A stretch of DNA of 64,000 nucleotides from Albidovulum aestuarii (GCF_029961185.1 NZ_JASBQQ010000002.1:558001-622000), one strand, 5' to 3'; counted from the first letter of the stretch, positions 26,840 through 37,163 are shown. The notes: a model not told the origin generated them from the letters alone. Numbers and translations are program-made.

Positions 26840-26854
26840 GGTGCGAATCGCACC
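26840..26854. promoter_or_regulatory. palindrome upstream of membrane protein gene
   Basis: GGTGCGA-A-TCGCACC, 7-bp perfect arms around one base, lies 17 bp before the ATG at 26872 in the 77-bp gap after cobT. It is a candidate operator or short hairpin. Confidence 0.35.
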
Positions 26855-26871
26855 CTGTCCGAATCCGACCC

Positions 26872-27465
26872 ATGATGCATCCGGCCTATATTCTTCTGCG
26901 GTGGTTTGAATCCTCGCTATGTTATCTGGTGCAGTTCGCAACAGGATTCCTGCTGCTTGCGGTCAGCCTGCTGAACACCGATGTCGCCGTGATCACTCTG
27001 CGGGACGGTCCGTCAGCTTTGAACGGCGCGATGAGAGTCGCCGACTGGCTCGGTGCGGGTCTCACGGGGGCCGTCTTTCTGACCTATGACCGCTTCGAAC
27101 GGCTTCTGACCCGCCTGCGTTACGGCCCGGGTCGGCTCATCCTCGATATTCTGATGGTCACGATCTTCGTCCGGGGTGCGGTTTTCGCCTTTCACGTCGT
27201 CCTGAGCCCGAATTCACCGTTGAGTGGACGTCTTGACCATCCATTCTTCTTTGCCGCCGCGTGTGGCTGGCTCGTGATGTTCTTCATCGCGTTCCTTTTG
27301 CCCGGACTGGCCTATCGCCGGGTGGAGCCCCTGCCGACCCTGCGCGAGGCGTGGGATGACTATCTCCGGTCACATGATTTCAGCTATGTGCGCATCGTGG
27401 TCGTCGGGTCGCTCCTGATCGGCCCGGCCGCACTCGTCATGCCCTCGCTCCAGCTTCTGCCCTGA
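26872..27465 (+). CDS. polytopic membrane protein, function unknown
   Basis: A 197-residue protein with about five hydrophobic segments, including LVQFATGFLLLAVSLL, LILDILMVTIFVRGAVFAFHVV, FFFAAACGWLVMFFIAFLLPGL and IVVVGSLLIGPAALVM. It has no charged catalytic motif or known domain. Codon use matches its neighbours. It follows cobT by 77 bp and may or may not belong to that operon. Confidence 0.7.
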   Translation: MMHPAYILLRWFESSLCYLVQFATGFLLLAVSLLNTDVAVITLRDGPSALNGAMRVADWLGAGLTGAVFLTYDRFERLLTRLRYGPGRLILDILMVTIFVRGAVFAFHVVLSPNSPLSGRLDHPFFFAAACGWLVMFFIAFLLPGLAYRRVEPLPTLREAWDDYLRSHDFSYVRIVVVGSLLIGPAALVMPSLQLLP

Positions 27466-27562
27466 ACGCGCCTATTCGGCCAGCGCCGCTTGCCCGTCAG
27501 GGCGCTGTCTTGCTAGGAAGGAGCGTTCCGGCCCCAGGGGGCCGATCCACAACGGGGTGCCC

Positions 27563-29371
27563 ATGTTCCAGAGTTTCGAAAACACCGCTCGTCCCGAACA
27601 GGGACCACCCCGGCTTGCTGCTCTTCGGAACGAAATCACCCGCGCCGGGCTCGACGGGTTCATCGTGCCCCGGGCGGATGCCCATCAGGGCGAATACGTG
27701 GCCCCGGCGGATGAGCGGCTGGCCTGGCTGACCGGTTTCACAGGGTCCGCCGGCTTCTGCATCGTCCTGCCGAAAATCGCTAGCGTCTTCATCGATGGCC
27801 GGTACCGGACCCAGGTCAAGGCGCAGGTCGATCTTGCAAGCTACACGCCCGTGCCCTGGCCCGATATCAAGCCCGGTAGCTGGCTGAAGGAGCAACTGAA
27901 ATCAGGCGGCCGCATCGGTTTCGACCCCTGGCTGCACACGAAGAAAGAAATCGCCGATCTGGAAGCGGTACTTGAGGGCAGCGGAATCACGCTTTGGCCC
28001 GGGCGCAACCTCGTCGATGCAATCTGGGCCGATCAGCCCCAGCCACCGAAGGGGCCGGTCGCCGTTCAGCCCCTCGACCTTGCGGGCGAAAGCGCCGAGG
28101 CGAAACGTATCCGCATCGGTGCCGAACTGGCCGCCGCCGGACAGGACGCCGTTGTCCTGACCCTGCCCGACTCGATCTCGTGGCTCCTGAACATCCGGGG
28201 TGCGGATATCGAACGTAATCCGGTCGTACAGGCCTTCGCGATCCTTCATGCGACCGGGCGGCTTACGCTCTTCATCGCACCCGAGAAATTGTCGGATACG
28301 GTCCGGGCGCATCTCGGTCCCGAAGTGACGCTGCGCCCGCCATCGGCGTTTTCGGCGGCTCTGCGGACGCTGACTGGCCCGGTCCGCATCGACCGCGCAA
28401 CCGCTCCGCTGCAGGTCGCGCGTGAACTCGAAGACGCGAATATTGTCATCAGCTGGGGCCCAGATCCCTGCCTTCTGCCAAAGGCAAAAAAGAACGCGGC
28501 CGAAATCGCCGGGATGGAAGAGGCGCATCTGACCGATGGCGCGGCGATGGTCGAGTTCCTCGCCTGGCTCGATGCAGAACTGCCGGGCGGCGGATTGACC
28601 GAGATTGACGTGGTCCGGGCTTTGGAAGGGTTCCGGCGGGCGACGAACCAGCTGAAGGAAATCAGCTTCGAGACGATCTGCGGCACTGGTCCGCACGGCG
28701 CGATCATGCATTACCGCGTGACGGAAGACACGAACCAGTCATTGCGTCCCGGCGAGATCGTGGTCATCGATTCCGGTGGCCAGTACCTGAACGGCACGAC
28801 CGATATCACCCGTACCGTCGCCGTCGGCCCGGTCGACGCGGACGCAAGGGCCGCCTTCACCCGTGTGCTGCAAGGCATGATCGCCATATCCCGCCTGCGC
28901 TGGCCGAAAGGCATTGCCGGTCAGCACCTCGACGCAATTGCGCGCTACAACCTCTGGCTCGCCGGGCAGGATTTTGACCATGGCACCGGCCATGGCGTCG
29001 GCTGCTATCTTTCTGTCCACGAAGGTCCGCAGCGCCTGTCGCGCACGGGCGATGTCGTGCTGGAAGCCGGAATGATCCTGTCGAACGAACCCGGCTATTA
29101 CCGCGAAGGCGCGTTCGGCATCCGAATCGAGAACCTCGTACTTGTCGAGGATGCGCCCAACCTGCCCGGCGGCGACGATCACCGAACGATGCTGCGGTTT
29201 CGGACCCTGACCTTCGCCCCCATCGATCGGCGGCTGATCGACGCAGGGGCCTTGACCGAAGCCGAGCGGGCATGGCTCAATGCCTATCACGCCGAGGTGG
29301 CGGAGCGGATCGGCCCGCGCGTCTCAGCGCCGGCGCGCGACTGGCTCGGCGAGGCGACGAAACCGGTCTGA
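27563..29371 (+). CDS. M24-family Xaa-Pro aminopeptidase
   Basis: A 602-residue cytosolic metallopeptidase of the three-domain aminopeptidase P type: two creatinase-like N-terminal domains (about 20-310) and a C-terminal pita-bread domain (about 320-545). The five metal ligands are visible: VVIDSGGQY, GTTDITRT, HGTGHGVG, SNEPGYY and GIRIEN. It removes an N-terminal residue preceding proline. ATG 27563 is chosen over a GTG two codons upstream. The same layout is seen in eukaryotic XPNPEP1. Confidence 0.92.
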   Translation: MFQSFENTARPEQGPPRLAALRNEITRAGLDGFIVPRADAHQGEYVAPADERLAWLTGFTGSAGFCIVLPKIASVFIDGRYRTQVKAQVDLASYTPVPWPDIKPGSWLKEQLKSGGRIGFDPWLHTKKEIADLEAVLEGSGITLWPGRNLVDAIWADQPQPPKGPVAVQPLDLAGESAEAKRIRIGAELAAAGQDAVVLTLPDSISWLLNIRGADIERNPVVQAFAILHATGRLTLFIAPEKLSDTVRAHLGPEVTLRPPSAFSAALRTLTGPVRIDRATAPLQVARELEDANIVISWGPDPCLLPKAKKNAAEIAGMEEAHLTDGAAMVEFLAWLDAELPGGGLTEIDVVRALEGFRRATNQLKEISFETICGTGPHGAIMHYRVTEDTNQSLRPGEIVVIDSGGQYLNGTTDITRTVAVGPVDADARAAFTRVLQGMIAISRLRWPKGIAGQHLDAIARYNLWLAGQDFDHGTGHGVGCYLSVHEGPQRLSRTGDVVLEAGMILSNEPGYYREGAFGIRIENLVLVEDAPNLPGGDDHRTMLRFRTLTFAPIDRRLIDAGALTEAERAWLNAYHAEVAERIGPRVSAPARDWLGEATKPV

Positions 29372-29431
29372 CATATTCCTGAAAGACTGTTCGGCGAATG
29401 TACCCGCAAGGGGCAACAAAAGAGGTGCGAG

Positions 29432-29773
29432 ATGGCAGGACAAATCCGGATCAGGGAAGCGGGCGGCACGTGGGTGGTACGCGCAGGTGGCGCGGTGATC
29501 GGCGAGTCGAAACGGGCGCTGGAGCTTTCTGAAGGCAGCTATGACCCGGTGATCTACTTTCCCCGCGATGACATCGCGATGGCCTTTCTCGACCCGAGCA
29601 CGAAGCAGACGGTCTGCCCGCACAAGGGCACGGCGAGCTATTTCACCATCGCCGCCAAAAGCGGGCCCATCGCCGATGCCGCATGGAGCTACGAGACCCC
29701 GAAAACGGGAATGGAGGCCATCGCAGGCCACCTCGCCTTCTACCCAGACAAGGTCACGGTCGAGAGGCTGTAA
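29432..29773 (+). CDS. DUF427 domain protein
   Basis: A 113-residue protein: [45 protein letters not shown] and YPDKVTVE are the DUF427 blocks. The conserved C-P-H-K-G segment may be an active or metal site, but no activity is established. GAGGTG precedes the ATG. It follows the aminopeptidase by 60 bp. Confidence 0.85.
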   Translation: MAGQIRIREAGGTWVVRAGGAVIGESKRALELSEGSYDPVIYFPRDDIAMAFLDPSTKQTVCPHKGTASYFTIAAKSGPIADAAWSYETPKTGMEAIAGHLAFYPDKVTVERL

Positions 29774-29785
29774 GAGGGCCGGCGG

Positions 29786-31480
29786 TCAGCTGTGTTCCTC
29801 GGCGGCTGTATCCGCCAGCGCCTTGGCATAGGCGCGCAGCGCATCGGTCTGGAATACCGCGCCCAGCAGCTCCGGCTCATCCTCGCCCGGTGATTTCCGG
29901 ATAATCGGGATGAAATCGGCCCCGGTTGCCTCGAAGGTCCGCAAGGCCGTCTCAAGCGTCTGGTTCTCTCCCAGCATCGTGCCCTCGCCGATCATTTCGC
30001 GGCAAAGGGCTTGGGGCGCGGCCCGCCGATGGTCCATCCCGCGCAGGATCGCCGACAGCCGGATCGTGTCGGCAAGATAGGCCTGCGGCCCCGCCGCCAG
30101 ATGCACACCCCGGCGTTCAAGCTGAGTCAGGAAGAACGAGCGGTCGACCAGACGCGAGGCAAGCGCCGTTGACAAAGACACGGCGGTCATGACGGCAAGT
30201 CCAGTTTCCCAATCCCCCGTCAGTTCGAAAACAATCAGCGTGGTGGAGATCGGCGCGCCGAGAACCGCTGCCGCAACCGCACCCATTCCAGCCAGTGCAT
30301 AGATCGTCTCCGCCCCGGACACTTCCGGCAGGACACTTGTCGCGATCAGGCCATAGGCAAGGCCCGTCAGGGCCCCGACGACGAGCGCGGGCGAAAACAT
30401 GCCACCGCCCATGCGCCCCCCCATCGTCACCGCAACGGCCACGACCTTGACCACCGCGTAAAGCACCGCCGCACCCAGCCCGATCTGGCCTGTCAACGCG
30501 GCAGAGGTCGTCTCGTACCCGACCCCGATGATATGCGGGAATGGGATCGCGATGGCGCCAAGAACGGCCCCCGCAAGCATCGGCCTTAGGTATCGCGGAA
30601 TGCCGAGCGCTTTTTGAACGGAGTTGCCAACGTCCTCGGCAAAGATCACCGACTTCATCAAAGCCACCGCGACGAGACCCGAGACGAGACCAAGAAGCAG
30701 GAAGGCAGGCAATTCGGCATAGAAGGCCAACCCACCCTCGGCGGGCAGCATGAACTCGGTGACACCACCGAATTCCAGCCGGTTGATCACGGTTCCGGCG
30801 ACCGAGGCGATGGCGATGGGGGCAAAGGCGTGGACGGCAAAGTGGCGCAGGACCACCTCCAGCGCAAAGATCGCCCCGGCGATCGGGGCGTTGAAGCTGG
30901 CCGATACGGCCGCCGCGACGGCGCAGCCCAGCAAATCCCGCCCGGTAATCCCGTTCGCATTGATCCGGTTCGACACCCAGGTCGATATCACGGCGGCCAG
31001 ATGCACCACCGGCCCTTCGCGCCCCGACGATCCGCCAGAGCTCAGCGTGATCAGCGATGCCGCTGCCGAGGCAAGTCCCGCGCGCCGCTCCACCCGCCCG
31101 GCATTCAGCGCCGCGCCCTCGATCACATCGGCCACCGCCCTGACCCGCCCGTCCGGCGTGAACCGGTCAAGGATCAGCCCCACGATCAACCCGCCAAGGA
31201 TCGGCAGGCTGAGAACCCACCACCACGGCAATTCGCCCGCGACCGAGGCCAGGCGCAGATCATCACTGCCGTAAAGAAAGGTCTGGAGTGCCGAGATCCC
31301 CTTGCGGAAGGCCAAGGCCGCTACCCCCGCCGCGATCCCGATGGCCAGAGCGATGAACCAGAACTGGATCTGGCTCGGCCCCCGCTTCCGCATCACGCTC
31401 AACGCCCGCGCCAGTTCGGCGCGGACCGCCGACATCTGCCGGCGGGTCCAGTTCGGGGTCTCTTCCGTCACCCGGCACAT
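29786..31480 (-). CDS. ClC-family chloride channel/transporter with CBS region
   Basis: A 564-residue inner-membrane protein with about 10-12 helices. SGGSSGREGPVVH (148-160) has the gating Glu155 in the GREGP motif. GGGMFSPALVVGA is the third selectivity motif. The first motif (GSGIP in EcClcA) is not recognisable, as in a diverged subgroup. The C-terminal 110 residues (from about 455) look like a CBS pair, a regulatory adenosine-binding module. It could be an anion channel or an H+/Cl- antiporter. It converges on the DUF427 gene. Confidence 0.88.
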   Translation of the reverse strand: MCRVTEETPNWTRRQMSAVRAELARALSVMRKRGPSQIQFWFIALAIGIAAGVAALAFRKGISALQTFLYGSDDLRLASVAGELPWWWVLSLPILGGLIVGLILDRFTPDGRVRAVADVIEGAALNAGRVERRAGLASAAASLITLSSGGSSGREGPVVHLAAVISTWVSNRINANGITGRDLLGCAVAAAVSASFNAPIAGAIFALEVVLRHFAVHAFAPIAIASVAGTVINRLEFGGVTEFMLPAEGGLAFYAELPAFLLLGLVSGLVAVALMKSVIFAEDVGNSVQKALGIPRYLRPMLAGAVLGAIAIPFPHIIGVGYETTSAALTGQIGLGAAVLYAVVKVVAVAVTMGGRMGGGMFSPALVVGALTGLAYGLIATSVLPEVSGAETIYALAGMGAVAAAVLGAPISTTLIVFELTGDWETGLAVMTAVSLSTALASRLVDRSFFLTQLERRGVHLAAGPQAYLADTIRLSAILRGMDHRRAAPQALCREMIGEGTMLGENQTLETALRTFEATGADFIPIIRKSPGEDEPELLGAVFQTDALRAYAKALADTAAEEHS

Positions 31481-31560
31481 TTCCGCGGGGCCGCTTCCTC
31501 AGGGCTTCCCCGGGCGGCCCGCTTGGCCTAGGGTCGCCGCGCCCACCCCCCGAGGTTTTC

Positions 31561-32937
31561 ATGCCCCACGACGCAGCGCTTGCCGAACTTGCAACCTTCT
31601 TAGGAGATCGCCTCGCGCGGTCCAAGGCCGAACGTGACCAGCATGGAAAGAACGAGGCCTGGTTTCCCGACGCGCCCCCCGATGCCGTGGCTTACCCTGA
31701 GACGACCGAAGAGGTCGCTCGTATTGTCGGCACCTGTGCGCGCCACAACTGCCCGGTGACCGCCTGGGGCACCGGGACCTCGCTCGAAGGCCACGCGCTG
31801 GCGATCCGGGGCGGGGTCACAATCGACCTCATGCGCATGAACCGCGTGTTGCAGGTCCGGGCCGAGGACATGCAGGCCGTCGTCCAGCCGGGACTGACGC
31901 GCGAGGCGCTGAATACCGACCTGCGCGCCACGGGGCTGATGTTCTCGGTCGATCCCGGTGCCGACGCCTCACTCGGCGGCATGGCCGCGACGCGGGCCTC
32001 GGGCACCACCGCCGTGCGCTACGGCACGATGCGCGACAATGTCATGGGGCTTGAGGTGGTGCTGGCTGACGGGCGCATCATCCGCACCGGGTCTGGCGCG
32101 CGCAAATCCTCGGCAGGCTACGACCTCACCGGCCTCTTCGTCGGCTCCGAGGGCACGCTTGGCATCATCACCGAACTGACATTGAAGCTCCACGGCCAGC
32201 CCGAGGCGATTTCAGCCGCCGTCTGCGCCTTCGAGGATTTCGAGGCCGCCGTCCAGACCGTCATCACGACGATCCAGATGGGCATCCCCATGGCCCGGAT
32301 CGAGTTCCTCGACGAAACCGCCGCCGCCGTCTTCAACGCCGCCAATGGCACCGCCCTGCCCGAAAAGCCCCACCTGATGGTGGAATTCCACGGCTCCGAA
32401 ACCTCCGCCGCCGAGGATGCGAAACGGTTCGGCGAGGTCGTGGCCGAAATGGGCGGCGCGCATTTCGACTGGGCGACGACGACCGAGGACCGCAACCGGC
32501 TCTGGAAGATGCGCCACGGCGCCTATCCCGCCTGCCTCGCCTTCCGCCCCGGCTCCCTCGGTCTTGTCACCGATATCTGCGTCCCGATCTCGCGGCTCGC
32601 TCAGGCCGTGCGGGAAACCCGGGCCGATATCGCGGCAAGCGGCCTGACCGGGCCGATTCTTGGCCATGTTGGCGACGGCAATTTCCATGCGATCCTGCTG
32701 ATCGAACGCGGCAATGAGGCGGAGCTGAAAACCGCCAAGGCGCTGGCACGGAAGATGGCGGAACGCGCGCTCAGCCTCGGCGGCACGATCACCGGCGAAC
32801 ATGGAATTGGCTTCGGCAAGAAGGACCTGATGGCGATGGAACATGGTGAGGCTTGGGAGGTGATGGCGCAGATCAAGCGGGCGCTCGATCCCGACGGTAT
32901 CCTGAACCCCGGCAAGGTGGTGGAGGTGAACCAGTGA
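31561..32937 (+). CDS. FAD-linked D-lactate dehydrogenase / glycolate oxidase-type
   Basis: A 458-residue VAO-fold flavoprotein. The PP-loop region VTAWGTGTSLEGH and VDPGADASLGGMAATRASGT bind FAD. SAGYDLTGLFVGSEGTLGIITE is the second FAD block. The C-terminal domain ends GEHGIGFGKKDLM..LDPDGILNPGK, the signature of cytochrome-linked D-lactate dehydrogenase and GlcD. Length and lack of GlcE/F neighbours favour D-lactate dehydrogenase; glycolate is the main alternative. It overlaps the next gene by 4 nt. Confidence 0.88.
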   Translation: MPHDAALAELATFLGDRLARSKAERDQHGKNEAWFPDAPPDAVAYPETTEEVARIVGTCARHNCPVTAWGTGTSLEGHALAIRGGVTIDLMRMNRVLQVRAEDMQAVVQPGLTREALNTDLRATGLMFSVDPGADASLGGMAATRASGTTAVRYGTMRDNVMGLEVVLADGRIIRTGSGARKSSAGYDLTGLFVGSEGTLGIITELTLKLHGQPEAISAAVCAFEDFEAAVQTVITTIQMGIPMARIEFLDETAAAVFNAANGTALPEKPHLMVEFHGSETSAAEDAKRFGEVVAEMGGAHFDWATTTEDRNRLWKMRHGAYPACLAFRPGSLGLVTDICVPISRLAQAVRETRADIAASGLTGPILGHVGDGNFHAILLIERGNEAELKTAKALARKMAERALSLGGTITGEHGIGFGKKDLMAMEHGEAWEVMAQIKRALDPDGILNPGKVVEVNQ

Positions 32938-33323
32938 CCCTGCCCGCCCCCGACGCCTTCCCCCGCGCCTTCGCCAATGCCTGGGCCGGGCACGACGTAA
33001 AGGCCATTGCCGCACTCTTTGCCGAAGATGCCGATTTCCTAACCCTGACCGGCCATTGGGCCGAGGGGCGGAAGGCGATTGCCGAAACGCTGGCGGGTGA
33101 ACTTGCCGGAGCCTTTGCGCGGGCGAAACTCGTGACCGGGCGGACCAAGCAGCGCACACTCGCGCCCGGCGCCGCACAGGTGATGCAGCGCTTCGTGCTT
33201 TCCGGCATCCTCCACCCCGATGGCAGCGATGCGGGTCGGGTCGGCGCGATCCTGTCGGCTGTGCTGGTCGAGGGGCCGCAGGGCTGGACGGTGGCGGCGG
33301 CGCAGTTCACCGCCGAAGGCTGA
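32934..33323 (+). CDS. SnoaL-like / SgcJ-type NTF2-fold protein
   Basis: A 129-residue protein: AFANAWAGHDVKAIAALFAEDADFLTLTGHWAEGRKAI is the typical NTF2-like opening, and the C-terminal strands end GWTVAAAQFT. The GTG start (32934) overlaps the dehydrogenase stop as GTGA, indicating translational coupling. The function is unknown; the fold is used by many small hydrolases and isomerases and by ligand-binding proteins. Confidence 0.8.
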   Translation: MTLPAPDAFPRAFANAWAGHDVKAIAALFAEDADFLTLTGHWAEGRKAIAETLAGELAGAFARAKLVTGRTKQRTLAPGAAQVMQRFVLSGILHPDGSDAGRVGAILSAVLVEGPQGWTVAAAQFTAEG

Positions 33324-33337
33324 GCACCCCTCATCGT

Positions 33338-33409
33338 CGCCCGTTCCGGGCGCTCTTCGGGAGTGCGCCCCGACGAGAAGCGAAGCGCACGAGGAGGGTT
33401 CAGCCCTCC
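33338..33409. terminator. hairpins between convergent genes
   Basis: CGCCCG-TTC-CGGGCG (33338-33352) and GGAGGG/CCCTCC (33393-33398 and 33404-33409, overlapping the glyS stop) lie between convergent transcription units. The spacer also carries a locally repetitive GAAGCGAAGCGC. Weak U-runs make this a moderate call. Confidence 0.4.
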
Positions 33410-35604
33410 AGCTTCGTCAGATCGGCGACGCTGAGGCAGATCGTGCGGATGCGGCTGAGCAGGTTCAGCCGGTTGCGCCGGACGATTTCATTGTCGGTAT
33501 TGACCTGCACCGCCTCGAAGAACGCGTCGATGGGCGCGCGGAGGGAGGCCATGGCCGACATGGCCGCGCCGAAATCCTCGGCCTTCATCGCGGGCTGGAT
33601 GGCGGCCTCGGCCGTGTCGAGCGCGGCAAAGAGTGTGCGTTCGGTCTCATCCTCGGCAAACTTCGGATCGGCCCCGAAGCTGTATTCGACCCCGTCCTTT
33701 TCCTCGGCCTGGCTCAGGATGTTGTTCGCGCGCTTGAAGCCCTGAATGAGGTTGCCGCCGTCATCGGTCTTGAGGAAGGCGCTGAGCGCCTCGGCGCGTT
33801 TGACCAGCAGCGTCAGGTCGTCATTGCCGGGCATGGCGAGGCAGGCGTCGATGACGTCATGGCGGATGCCCTCATCGCGGAGATGGACCTTGAGGCGGTC
33901 GTGGAAGAAGGCGAGGAGGTCGGGAGAACGGGCATCTACCTTTCGACCATCAAGCTCACGCGTAACGGTCGCAACACCCAAGGAGAAGCTTGTTACTCCT
34001 GAAGCCGTTTCCTCTTTGAATTTTTTTGCCTTTTCGTCGTGATGTCGCTTCTGCGCGGTCGCGATTGCCATATCGTTTCTCAGCAACTGTTCCGAGAAAT
34101 GATCGTGAAGGGCCATCCTTCTCTTATTCGCCAGCACCAACCGGATCACGCCCAACGCCGCCCTTCTCAGCGCAAAGGGGTCTTTTGATCCCGTGGGCTT
34201 CTCGTCGATGGCCCAGAATCCGGTCAGTGTGTCGACCTTGTCGGCGAGCGCCACAGCGACGGAAACCGGATCGCTCGGCACGGCGTCGGAGGGGCCGAGT
34301 GGCTGGTAGTGTTCCTTGCAGGCATTGGCCACGGCGTCGGGCAGACCGGCGGCCTTGGCGTAGTAGACGCCCATCGTGCCCTGAAGCTCGGGGAATTCCC
34401 CGACCATCGCCGATTGCAGGTCGGCCTTGGCCACCCGTGCCGCCTCTGCCGCCAGGTCGGGCTTGGCCCCGACCAAAGGTGCGATCTCGCGCGCCAGCGC
34501 CTCGATCCGGTCGATGCGGTCCTTCTGCGACCCGAGCTTGTTGTGGAAGGTGACATTGGCCAGCCCTTCGGCCATGCCTTCCAAGCCCGTATGAGCAACG
34601 GTCCGCAAGTCATTCTCCCAAAAGAACTTTGCGTCGCTGAGCCGCGCCGACAGAACCTTCTGGTTCCCCGCAAGGATCGTGGCCCCGTGGTCCGCCGGTT
34701 CGTTGTTCGCGACCGTGATGAAGCCCTCGATCCGCCCGGTCTTGGGGTTCCGGCAAGAGAAGAACTTCTGGTGTTCCTTCATCGAGGCCTGCAACACCTC
34801 GGGCGGCAGGCCGAGGAAGTCCTCACCGATCCGGCCCATCAGCACGACCGGCCATTCAACGAGCCCCGCAACCTCGGTCAGCAGGCCCTTGTCCTCGACC
34901 ACTTCCAGCCCGGCGGCAAAGGCCGCATTGGTGGCGTCGTGCCAGATATGTTCGGCCCGCTCCTCGGGGTCGAGCATCACCTTCGCACGCTTCAGCTTCG
35001 CCGCGTAATCCTCAAAAGACGTTACCGAAAATGCCTCCGGAGCAAGAAAGCGGTGGCCCCGCGTGGTATTGCCGGACGCGATGCCGTCCACATCAAGCGG
35101 TACGACCTCGGCCCCGCCCTCATCGCTCAGGATGCAGAGGATCGAATGCAAGGGCCGCACCCAGCGCAAACTGCCCGACCCCCAGCGCATCGATTTCGGC
35201 CAGGGGAAAGTGCGGATCGCCCCCTCCAGCACTTCGGCGACGATATCAGCTGCCTTGCGGCCCGGCTTTTCGATCACCGCGAAATAGGCCTGCCCCTTGC
35301 CCGCATCGCGGACCTCAAGCTGATCCATCGTCAGCCCGGTCGAGCGCAGGAAGCCCTGCACCGCCTGCTCCGGCGCGGTCGTCGCAGGGCCTTTCCGTTC
35401 CTCGCGCACCGACTTGCTTTCCGCGGTCAGCCCCTCCACCGCCAGCGTCAGGCGGCGCGGGGTGGAAAGCGCGTGGGCGCCTGCATAGGTCAGCCCGGCC
35501 TCGACCAGCCCGTCGGTAATCAGTTTCTTCAGGTCCTCGCGGGCCTTGCCTTGCATCCGGGCGGGGATTTCCTCGGAGAAGAGTTCGATGAGAAGGTCGG
35601 GCAT
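33400..35604 (-). CDS. glyS: glycyl-tRNA synthetase beta subunit
   Basis: A 734-residue subunit of the alpha2-beta2 enzyme that charges tRNA(Gly). MPDLLIELFSEEIPARMQ is the universal GlyS start. FITVANNEP, the HD-like region and the C-terminal anticodon-binding domain (about 600-734) are intact; the length is somewhat above E. coli GlyS (689). It follows glyQ with one small membrane protein gene between, and its ATG directly follows that gene's stop. Confidence 0.96.
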   Translation of the reverse strand: MPDLLIELFSEEIPARMQGKAREDLKKLITDGLVEAGLTYAGAHALSTPRRLTLAVEGLTAESKSVREERKGPATTAPEQAVQGFLRSTGLTMDQLEVRDAGKGQAYFAVIEKPGRKAADIVAEVLEGAIRTFPWPKSMRWGSGSLRWVRPLHSILCILSDEGGAEVVPLDVDGIASGNTTRGHRFLAPEAFSVTSFEDYAAKLKRAKVMLDPEERAEHIWHDATNAAFAAGLEVVEDKGLLTEVAGLVEWPVVLMGRIGEDFLGLPPEVLQASMKEHQKFFSCRNPKTGRIEGFITVANNEPADHGATILAGNQKVLSARLSDAKFFWENDLRTVAHTGLEGMAEGLANVTFHNKLGSQKDRIDRIEALAREIAPLVGAKPDLAAEAARVAKADLQSAMVGEFPELQGTMGVYYAKAAGLPDAVANACKEHYQPLGPSDAVPSDPVSVAVALADKVDTLTGFWAIDEKPTGSKDPFALRRAALGVIRLVLANKRRMALHDHFSEQLLRNDMAIATAQKRHHDEKAKKFKEETASGVTSFSLGVATVTRELDGRKVDARSPDLLAFFHDRLKVHLRDEGIRHDVIDACLAMPGNDDLTLLVKRAEALSAFLKTDDGGNLIQGFKRANNILSQAEEKDGVEYSFGADPKFAEDETERTLFAALDTAEAAIQPAMKAEDFGAAMSAMASLRAPIDAFFEAVQVNTDNEIVRRNRLNLLSRIRTICLSVADLTKLEG

Positions 35605-36078
35605 TTACTTCTCCGCCGTTTCATTGAGTTCGTGCCAGGCAAAGGCCTGGCCGTCGGCATAAACCGCGACAACGCGGTCGACACCGGGATGGATGTTCTT
35701 TTCCGCCAGGAACGCCAAGGCCGCGCCGGATTGCAGGTCGGCGCCGATCCGTTCCGCATCGAAGCAGGGGAACTGGCGCGGGCCGATCAGGGGTTCGGCA
35801 CCGGGATAGTCGGCATAGGTCTCACTCATCAGCGCGAGCGACATCGGCACCTTGAAACAGGCGCGGAAGCGCAGGGGGGAACTGTCGGAATCGATCCCCT
35901 CGAAACCGTCCGTCGGCACCGGCTCTACTGCGCCCGACAAAGCGGTCAGGCGGATTTCAGCGGCGGCAGAGGCGGGCTCCACCGGCGCGTAATACGCGTA
36001 TTCCTGCACATAATAGAGGCCGATGCCGGCCAGAAGCGCCGTTACCACGATGAACCCCGCAACGATCTTGCCGTTCAC
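35605..36078 (-). CDS. small membrane-anchored protein between glyQ and glyS (DUF6446-like)
   Basis: A 157-residue protein starting at a GTG that overlaps the glyQ stop (GTGA). One N-terminal helix ([21 protein letters not shown]) anchors a periplasmic domain with two Cys (FRACFKV and FPCFDA). [16 protein letters not shown] closes it. I recall this as the Rhodobacterales DUF6446 family, always in this operon position; the name is from memory. The function is unknown. Its stop abuts the glyS start. Confidence 0.8.
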   Translation of the reverse strand: MNGKIVAGFIVVTALLAGIGLYYVQEYAYYAPVEPASAAAEIRLTALSGAVEPVPTDGFEGIDSDSSPLRFRACFKVPMSLALMSETYADYPGAEPLIGPRQFPCFDAERIGADLQSGAALAFLAEKNIHPGVDRVVAVYADGQAFAWHELNETAEK

Positions 36079-37007
36079 GCCGCCCGGCCTTCCGAAGCGC
36101 CGCCCGCTTCGGTCGTCACGAACGCATCGGCGCATTTTTTCGCAAGCGCGCGGACCCGGCCGATATAGGCCTGCCGCTCGGTGACCGAGATCACGCCCCG
36201 CGCGTCGAGAAGGTTGAAGAGGTGGCTGGCCTTGATGCACTGGTCATAGGCGGGATGCGCCATGACGATCCTGCGGCCTGCCCCGTCGGTCTCATCCGCG
36301 GCAAGGATGCGGGTGCATTCGGCCTCGGCATCCTCGAAGTGCTTGAGAAGCATCCCGGTATCGGCCTGATCAAAGTTCCAGCGCGAATATTCCTGTTCGG
36401 TCTGGCGGAAGATGTCGCCGTATTTCAGGGGGATCGGCGCGTCGGGATCGTTGAACGGCATGTCCATCACATGATCGACGCCCAGAACATACATCGCCAG
36501 ACGCTCCAACCCATAGGTCAGTTCGCCCGAAACCGGGTGGCAGTCATGGCCGCCGACCTGCTGGAAATAGGTGAACTGGCTGACCTCCATCCCGTCACAC
36601 CAGACCTCCCACCCGAGCCCCCATGCGCCAAGCGTCGGGCTTTCCCAGTCATCCTCCACAAAGCGGATATCATGGACCGAGGCATCGACACCGATTGCGG
36701 CGAGCGAGCCGAGATAGAGCGCCTGAAGATCGGGCGGCGAGGGTTTGATGATGACCTGATACTGGTAGTAGTGCTGCAGCCGGTTGGGGTTCTCGCCATA
36801 GCGCCCGTCGGTCGGGCGGCGCGAGGGCTGAACATAGGCCGCAGCCCAGGGACGCGAGCCCAAGGCACGCAGGGTCGTTGCCGGATGGAAGGTGCCCGCT
36901 CCCACCTCCATGTCATAGGGTTGCAGCACCGCGCAGCCCTTCGAGGCCCAGTAGGTCTGAAGCCTCAGGATGATCTCCTGGAACGAACGGGGGGCTGTGG
37001 TGGTCAT
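36075..37007 (-). CDS. glyQ: glycyl-tRNA synthetase alpha subunit
   Basis: A 310-residue catalytic subunit. [37 protein letters not shown] is the class II motif region. [29 protein letters not shown] and [16 protein letters not shown] follow. ATG 37007 fits the family start; an upstream ATG adds 20 non-conserved residues. It is the first gene of glyQ-membrane protein-glyS and divergent from the gene at 37164. Confidence 0.96.
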   Translation of the reverse strand: MTTTAPRSFQEIILRLQTYWASKGCAVLQPYDMEVGAGTFHPATTLRALGSRPWAAAYVQPSRRPTDGRYGENPNRLQHYYQYQVIIKPSPPDLQALYLGSLAAIGVDASVHDIRFVEDDWESPTLGAWGLGWEVWCDGMEVSQFTYFQQVGGHDCHPVSGELTYGLERLAMYVLGVDHVMDMPFNDPDAPIPLKYGDIFRQTEQEYSRWNFDQADTGMLLKHFEDAEAECTRILAADETDGAGRRIVMAHPAYDQCIKASHLFNLLDARGVISVTERQAYIGRVRALAKKCADAFVTTEAGGASEGRAA

Positions 37008-37163
37008 GTCTGGCCTGTCCTCGGGCGAAAGCGCGTTCTCAATAGGCAACAGGTGCGGGGCGGTCAATCGGCGGCGAGGCGATTGTGACGTGACGCCGCC
37101 AGCGAGACTGCTAGGTTTGGGACCGGATTCGTTCCGATAAGAAACGACAAGGGGTTTTTAGGA

